Origin: Liquidambar formosana
Taxonomy: Eukaryota; Streptophyta; Magnoliopsida; Saxifragales; Altingiaceae
DNA: 64,000 nt
Assembly: GCA_039720395.1 (NCBI GenBank)
Contig: CM077823.1
Coordinates: 4,888,909-4,952,908, forward strand
Direction of reading: 5' to 3'
Positions 57,480 to 64,000 of this stretch are shown piece after piece; positions within the stretch are counted from its first letter, which is position 1; each line of letters opens with the position of its first letter. The notes beneath the pieces are model-generated. The model had not been told where the DNA came from and did no database searches. It worked only from the letters and a program-made list of their open reading frames with translations. The position numbers and the translations under genes were made by a program.

Positions 57480-57955
57480 GTATTTTGTGCCTCCTTGGAA
57501 GCTACAAATCAAATGGCAGAATTGAAAGCACTATTTAATGCACGTGGATTTTCATTGTGGTCATATTTTTCGTGAAGGGAATTCAGATGCTGATGAATGT
57601 GCAATTCTTGGACTTCAATTCTCGGTTTTTTATTGGTGGTGGACGCTTCCTATAGAGCTTGATCCATTTATATGTCATGTTATTTAATCTCTTCATTCCT
57701 ATAGGTTTTGTAATTAGTGTTTCTCTTTTGGGTTATAAGCTAAACTGTGACATTTATAAGTCACCAAAACCAGACTTTTTCTTATCTTTGATTATTTCTT
57801 TTTATAATTCTCTTTTTTCCTTTCTTTAATGACATTTAGAGCTATGATGCACATGATTAGGGGTGCCTGTAGTGCAAACCCAATTGGGAAACCACTTTAT
57901 CCTTTGATTGTCTAGTTCTTTCTATAAAAAAATGTATACCATTATTAACAAAAAA
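57480..57955 (+). pseudogene. RNase H-like retroelement fragment
   Basis: The frame near 57545-57690 reads HIFREGNSDADECAILG, then WWWTLPIEL. This resembles the C-terminal 'FREGN..AD..A' block of plant LINE/RVT_3-type RNase H domains. An AT-rich 3' tail follows. No stable open frame remains. Confidence 0.45.
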
Positions 57956-58143
57956 GTTTAGTCAAGGGTGAGTGTATCAACTGTAGATGTCCACTCATGT
58001 TTATTTTCATGAGGAACTACTTGAGATAAGGAATAACTTGTATCCCTTATGTGTGAAGAGATGAAAGGTAGGTTTAGTAAACCTACCTTCCACGTACAAT
58101 AGGCAAAGCCGTGTTTGGGTGGCTAATGGAGAATTTCCTCCAT
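57956..58143. repeat. Dispersed repeat copy
   Basis: 57960-58075 ('gtcaagggtgagtg...gagataaggaa.a.cttg') is similar to 61142-61275. Nature unknown. Confidence 0.5.
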
Positions 58144-59692
58144 TGAAATCTATTAGATTGATTCCCATTTTTTAACATGTAGATGTTGGGCTACAAGTTT
58201 AAGGGTTTATTCATTTGTTTTCTCATGTGCTCACCCCACAAACATGTATAATGGAGGTGATCTCGAATAGGTTTAATTTGCTTTATTTCTCTCTAAATAT
58301 TTCTATTGTGTTTTAAACATAATCTTTGCTAATATATTGTTTGAATTTTTTATTTACTACATTGTGAGAGGGAACCAACACTTTCTAGACAATCAATTCA
58401 ATTTTAAATTTTTACCATAATTTACCTTTTTAGTTTTGTTTATTCTTTCTTCAGATCCTATTTAAACCCTACAACGTACTAGTTCCCTTTCAATTGTTTG
58501 TTGGATACAGGATAAGTCAGTCAATGCCAAACAAAATGGTTTGGGATTTTCTAGCTTTGGGCTTTGGCTCGTTTTCCTTTAGTTGTTCAACGTCAATTTC
58601 TTGCTCTTGAAATCCTTTTGCTATCCCCATATTTTCAATCACGAATCAAATGATTGAATTTGTTATTCTTTAATAAATTTTTATGTCCAATTAGTTATTG
58701 GACGAATATATATGATGCCAAATGTTTTCTGTTTTAGTTACAAGGGTTGTTTGATTATACAGGGAATAAAATATAATGTATGCTGAGTTATTTACCAAAA
58801 TGTGGAATTAAACTAAGAAGGGTAGATCAGTAACTCCAAAAATTTTATGATTGTCTTGTTAATTTTCATTGGGTCGGATCTTGCATTATTGATGACAACT
58901 ACTTTTATCCATTTTCCCCTCTTCCAATGGAGAGAATGACAAAATGAGTGAAAGTGGTTGTCGTCGACACTAGATCAAACTCAATGGCAAATAACAAGAC
59001 AACACTCATACAAATTTGGGAGTAATTAGTGCACTCTTCCTAGCTGAATTCCATATTTTGGTCAATAACTAGGGATGCGTCATATTTATTTCATATATAA
59101 TTGAACAATTCTTGAAACTGAAACATATACCTTTTGGCATCATCAAGTTCATCTAATAACTAACATAAAATGTATAAAAGAATAGCAAATCCAATGATTT
59201 GATTTATGATTGAAAACATTGGGATTGGGATTTACAGAGTAAGCACTTTATGTTGACTAATTGAATGAAAAGGAGCCAAGGCCAAGGCCAGAAAGCCCAG
59301 AACCAGTTCGTTGTGCATTCGTTGACTTATCCATATCCATATCCAGCACATAATTGAAAGGAAACCAATTGCAAGGATTAAATAGCTTGTGAAAAAGAAA
59401 TAAACAAAACTAACAATGGAAATTATGACAAAATTTTGAAATGGGGATGATTTTTCAGAAAGCGTTGCTTCCCTCTCATATAGTGTTCAAAGTATAAAAT
59501 TCAAACAATATGTAAGTAAAGATTGTGTTTAAAATATTATACATAAATTTGGAGAGAAAGAAACAAACCTATATAAGATGACATCCATTATACATGTGGG
59601 TCTCCAACATAAGAAAACAAGTGAAGAAACCCTTGAACTTGGAACCCAGCATCTATGAGTGAGAAATGGGAATCAATATAATATATTTCAAA
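58144..59692. repeat. ~1.55-kb inverted duplication (giant palindrome), arms ~770 bp
   Basis: The left arm 58144-58927 matches the reverse complement of 58928-59692 along its whole length. Paired phrases include attgattcccatt/aatgggaatcaat, acatgtataatgga/tccattatacatgt, atattgtttgaat/attcaaacaatat, tttagttttgttta/aaacaaaactaac and the central gacaac.ac/gt.gttgtc. Similarity is partial throughout (I judge about three quarters), with almost no loop. No protein is encoded. It may be an inverted-duplication RNA hairpin locus or a fold-back element. Confidence 0.8.
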
Positions 59693-59700
59693 ATTTTACC

Positions 59701-60775
59701 TTTTTTTTTTATACGCAACATAAATTTTATTAATATTAAAAAGGAGGTAATACACCAAGCAGCACCCCCAAAAACACACAGCACGCCCAACACAGCACCA
59801 CAAAGAAAACCCCTAAAAACAAAGGCACACCCACAAACCCAATAGAGGATGCCTAGGTAGCCAAAAAAGAGGATAGCAACACGAAAAATAAAAACAATAA
59901 CAGCTGCACCCAATTGCTAAAAAGGAAAACCAGCCAACGACACCCTGTGACCATACAACTAGAAAACTTGAAAAGAGAAAAAGTACTTAGCTGAGAAAAA
60001 GACGGCAGCAAGAACACCCAAAAACAGCTCCAACTGCACCAAAAAACTGAGGCCAGCCAAGACAGCCTAACTAGAGAAATTAAAGCCCAAGCAGCTATCA
60101 ATAGACACCAAGAGCAGCTCAGCCCAAAAGAGACACCCAGCTGAGAGAAATCAACTAAAAAGCATGAAGACAAGGATGCAATAAGCTGAGGAGCAACTAC
60201 TCGCCCAAAGAAACAGAGAACACCCATAACCTCACCACCAACACTGCCTAACTAATGAGGGTAAAGCCCAAACCAAAAAACAAACTTGAAGCAGGCACAT
60301 CAAACCCAACCACTTTGAGCAAACCCCAAAAACAAAGACATCCCGCTTAAATCTCCTCTTAATACTTCTCGAATTGGTCCAGTCCCTCAACTCCAATTCA
60401 AAAATTTTATTCACAACTTCATATTCATTGCCTAAACATCTAGTTCCAGCCAAATTAGCAACTTCCAAGGTTTTTCTAGCTTCTTCCAAAATAATCTTAT
60501 TTCTATTAGCGATCCCACTGTCTGGCACTGAGAAATCACTACCATGCAAGGCCACCAGGTCCCTAGGGATAGTCTCATTACAACTCAATTTTACCTTCAA
60601 AGCTTTCCTCCTACCCCTCCTAGCTATCGTAGCTTTTTTCCTTCTATTCCGACCAACCCCATTCCTTCTCTTGCTCTTGCTATAATGAAAATCTCGCATA
60701 CTACACATCTTCTCCAATTCCTCACCAACCAACATATCCTCAAAGAAACCCCTGTCATGACACGTGTCATGATCT
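59701..60775 (-). mobile_element. Truncated L1-like LINE copy
   Basis: The minus-strand frame 60735-60232 (167 residues: GEELEKMCSMRDFHYSKSKR..., KIILEEARKTLEVANLAG, EVVNKIFELELRDW) resembles the region before the endonuclease in plant L1 elements. A 500-bp untranslated tail ending in AATAAAATTTATG and an A run follow (plus strand T10 at 59701-59710). Flanking aaaattttacct (59690-59701) and aaaattgtacct (60776-60787) differ at one site and fit a target duplication. The middle of the LINE (endonuclease, RT) is missing. Confidence 0.6.
60755..60772. promoter_or_regulatory. 18-bp perfect palindrome with a G-box core
   Basis: tcatgacacgtgtcatga is its own complement and contains CACGTG (60761-60766), the bZIP/bHLH G-box. 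A related atgacacgtatcat occurs at 60832. It lies at the 5' border of the LINE copy, so it could be chance or the element's promoter. Confidence 0.55.
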
Positions 60776-60787
60776 AAAATTGTACCT

Positions 60788-61444
60788 CTTTATTTGTAGA
60801 GTGAAAAATATAGACTAATTAAAGCTATCAATGACACGTATCATATATTATCTGAAATCTACCCCAATTAAGATTTGATTATGAGACTGATTCATTCAAC
60901 ATTAATCTGATGATGAGAATGATTCATTCAAATCAACTAGTTGGACTTTGAATCCCATTTATGAGATTCAATTATAATTGGATTTAACTCAAAACCTAAG
61001 TACTTGAAAAATGCTATTGATCCCAGATAGATAAACCTTAAAATAAATATGTATTGCAGTTTTTGGACGAGTGAAATATTTTTTTTTTTCTCCCAATATA
61101 TATTCAGCTTGTTCCCTACCCCTTAGGTAATAATGTCACTTAGTCAAGGGTAAGTGTTCGCCATCCTCCCATATCAACTGTAAGATGTCAAATCTCATTT
61201 ATTCTAGTGAGAAATTACTTAAGATAAGGAACAGCTTGGACCCAATATCCTTGTCGCCTTTGTGTAAAGAAATGACCAATGGTCCAGAGATTACCAGTGG
61301 TAACAATGTTAGGATAGTGTTGGGTCACATGGTAAATAGATTAATTATAACTAATGAGTTGGGTTTTGAGCTTATGGCTGAACAGAAAAAGATGGATATC
61401 AAGGAGGGCCTAGCTATTGCCACCCCCCATTTTGATCAATAGCC
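60788..61444. other. No gene recognised
   Basis: AT-rich. The small open frame 61185-61442 has no recognised motif and overlaps the repeat shared with 57960. Confidence 0.45.
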
Positions 61445-63858
61445 TGTCACACCCCATTTTTGTCACCTTAGTCAAGATTTATCATTTCATGTAGGTTTTT
61501 GTTTTATTTTTGAGGTTAGTCTTTTGAATTGAGTTGTTAAGGTCTTAAGGATGATGTGTATAAATTTTAGTTTAATTTGAGTTGATCTCAAGGGTTAATA
61601 AGAGATTTTGCAACTTGAAGAGCATTATTGTCTTTTAAGTCATGTCATTTCTGTTTGACCTTGAAATGACCTCTAAGTTGTTAATTAGAATTCATATTGA
61701 TACACAGGAGGTATTTATAGGTTCAATTTGATGAATTGATGGCTAAGAATTAATTTGGCTCATAATGGTTCAAGTTGGCTAAAAGACCTCTCTTGGTTTG
61801 CTCAAGTCGGTTCATAATTTTCACTCAATTCTTCCTCATTTGAATTTAATTAGTCTTACTTTCATTCCTAAATTTGTTTTAAAAGATTGAACTCTGACTT
61901 GGAAAGCATTTGGCTCAACCCTATGTGCAAACCCTAACTTTGCAACGATAGTGCATAGCGGTTAGTCATCTTTGTAAAACCTAACCATGCACCAATGATT
62001 AAGGATTTTTGCCTTAAAATGTTTAAAAATGTGTTCCTTTTCAAAACACAATTGTTTTGGTTTTCGTTTCATCAAAATCGGACTTCGTTTGACCCCTGAA
62101 ACACTTGGTGAAAGAGTGCAAATAAGGCAAGTGCTAACGAAGCCCTCGGGTAACCGCCCAGCCTTAGGTGGTCACCTGAGGTACTCCGTCATTTGTTAGG
62201 GTTTTGCGATTTTCTTCCCTTTTTGACGTATTTTTCCGCCTCTACAAGTCTTTCTTTCTTATTTTATGGTATGTTTGAGTGTCTTGAGCCCCAAGAGAGT
62301 CTCTAATGACCCTTAGATCATTATTTAGGGTTTTAATCTTATCCATTGATTTATGATAGTTGATCCCTATAAATACCTAGTTATGTTCAGCCCTAAAGGA
62401 GGTACGTCTTATGCATTTATAACCTAGAAACTAAGAGAAAGAGAGAGGGAGAGAGTTTTCTAAGAAAGAGAGTTGTGTGTGTAAGAGAGAATTAGGACAA
62501 TGAGGCGTTCTCTAACCCTAGCAAAGAAGGATAAAGAGTTATCTTCAAGGTTTTACAAGAGGTAATGCACCTAACCCTAAAAAGTAGAAATTAGGGTTTC
62601 ACTTTCTCATGTAAGCTTTATTGCATGCTTTTGCTATGATTATTATCATGAGCTAATGCTTTTGTTAGTTAATATATATGATATTGATGATATCCATGAT
62701 GGTTTAAGCATGTTTTAGGGTTAGTTTATGGGTTATTATGCATAGTTGTGAGATTAGGGTTTCTATTATCCTTATTTCATACAAGTTTCATATAACATGA
62801 TTATTGGGATGATTTAGAGCCTTAATAGTTTCTATCTAGATTTCTCTATTATTACTTTGGTATTGTTTATAGCACGTGTAAGGGTACTTGTGAGCATGGT
62901 AATTGCCCTATTGAAAATAAGGTGGTTATTTGGCATTTTTTGCTATCGCATGGATAATATTGCAAATGGCAAGTGTGACAGGTGCAAATCCCTATAGAAA
63001 ATAGGGTGAATATTTCCAGCAAGATTGATTATGGCCAATTGTGAGTTTGGTAGGTGCAATTATCCCATAGAAAGTGGGGTGATTATTTTTTTACTATTGC
63101 AAATAGAAAGTTTGCAAACATGGTAATTGCCTTATGAAATAGGGTGATTATTTAATAGGTTGGCTATTGTGAATGATAAGTATGATGGGTATGGAAAATA
63201 CCCTTTCTTTCCTTATTCTTTCCCTTCTCCCTCCTAGGGTTATTTCCTAATAGAGGGATATGGTGAATTTCTAGGGTTTCCTTTTCATAAAAGTCCATTT
63301 TCGAAAAGTTGCCATCTTTCATTTACTATATTTTCAAATATCTTTTTTTTAGAATCATTTATCTTTGGAAATTCTCTATATTTTATGAAAGGAAACTTAG
63401 GGTTTATTATAAGTCAGTATTAGGTTACAACCCTATTCTACAATGAACTATGTGGACTTTGATCCTTGTAAGTTCAATACAAGGTACGTAGGTGCTCAAT
63501 TGATGTTCAAGTCTGCCCTACGATACAAAGTATCCTAGGTTTTTTTCTCTCTTTTTCTGTTTTCTCTCTTATTTTCTTATGTGGATGGATGGATAGATTA
63601 TATTCATGCTTCTTGTGATGATTATTGATTTGTGTGTGTGTGAGACATTAATTTAGCCCAATTAAATTAAGAGACCGATTAGGGCAATATGGGTGTCTAT
63701 AGGTTTCGTCTAGAACCTTCTCATATCGTAACTTAGCTTCCAAATTCACAATCTTTGGTTTTCGAAAGATTTTTTACCTTTCCATTTTTAAACATGGAGT
63801 CACTTTCTGTTTTGGAAATAAAATATATTAAGGTTTTCCTCTTTTCCTTAAAAAATGA
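61445..63858 (+). mobile_element. Long LTR, probable 5' LTR of a Tat/Ogre-type Ty3/gypsy element
   Basis: Starts TGTCACACCCC, a common opening of large plant gypsy LTRs. A TATA box (ctataaatacc, about 62370) is followed by a purine-rich gagaga leader (62410-62460). It is followed by a tRNA-Arg-like primer site at 63861. The internal region lies outside the window, so coding content and the second LTR cannot be checked. The region at 62880-63200 has several diverged copies of a ~60-100-bp phrase ('gcaaat...aat.ccctat.gaaa.tagggtga.tatt'). Confidence 0.55.
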
Positions 63859-63860
63859 GG

Positions 63861-63870
63861 TGGCGACTCC
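63861..63870 (+). promoter_or_regulatory. Putative primer binding site (tRNA-Arg type)
   Basis: TGGCGACTCC, the primer phrase I know from Ogre/Tat elements. A complementary-like ggagtcac occurs ~60 bp upstream (about 63797). Confidence 0.5.
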
Positions 63871-64000
63871 TTTGATTTCATGTGGGCCATTTTCCCAAGT
63901 TCACATAGCCCCCACTAATTTCCAAACCCCTAATTTTTTATACACACCGCACTAAAGTATGAAAATATCCCTAACCAAATAAAGGATTATTGGGCAAATT

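Noticed and set aside
60544..60777. Plus-strand open frames over the LINE copy
   Set aside because: They are shadows of the minus-strand LINE frame.

Overview
This window is nuclear DNA from a flowering plant, most likely a eudicot and probably woody; I cannot name the species. The evidence is AT-rich sequence with introns, SINEs, LINEs, Ty1/copia and Ty3/gypsy LTRs, Mutator, hAT, PIF/Harbinger and Helitron elements, and a plant-type F-box family with F-box-associated (FBA) repeats. There are no bacterial-style operons. Exon limits, ages and most element borders were read by eye.

Layout. 1-3.3 kb: a dimeric ~655-bp tandem array that reads as repeated pairs of mini-exons (55 nt + 80 nt = 45 codons). 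3.5-13 kb: duplicated F-box flank, a nested hAT element, a 2.36-kb solo LTR with perfect TSD, and a broken F-box gene. 13-18 kb: a dead hAT transposase piece, a hAT-like element, a tRNA-derived SINE with a 19-bp TSD, and a 147-bp MITE. 18.7-19.6 kb: a second, 5'-truncated F-box pseudogene. 20.8-30.5 kb: a Mutator-like element with ~1.9-kb inverted repeats that carries a full FAR1-type transposase gene, a convergent zf-GRF/membrane gene and a captured scrap of an ABCB transporter. 31.6-36.1 kb: a PIF/Harbinger-like element with Helitron ends nested in it. 36.7-44.5 kb: a third F-box pseudogene split by a young, intact 7.1-kb copia element (equal 460-bp LTRs, 3 differences, TSD CAAAG). 44.7-47 kb: a small solo LTR and a hAT-like element. 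47.1-48.3 kb: the only intact F-box gene. 49.7-55 kb: MITEs, SINEs and relics. 55.5-57.4 kb: a 1.9-kb non-autonomous LTR element. 58.1-59.7 kb: a ~1.55-kb near-perfectly centred inverted duplication, with a LINE fragment at its right end. 61.4-64 kb: a long LTR with a tRNA-Arg-like primer site running to the window end.

How it fits together. The backbone is a tandemly duplicated F-box locus (one intact copy, three broken copies, and flank remnants of at least one more). Its 3' flank is nearly uninterrupted after the intact gene (48.3-49.6 kb). The same flank after the second copy is cut into pieces at 19.8-20.1, 30.8-31.5 and 36.1-36.3 kb by the Mutator-like and PIF-like insertions. This independently confirms those insertions. 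The most interesting content is the two-gene Mutator-like element and the exon-repeat array.
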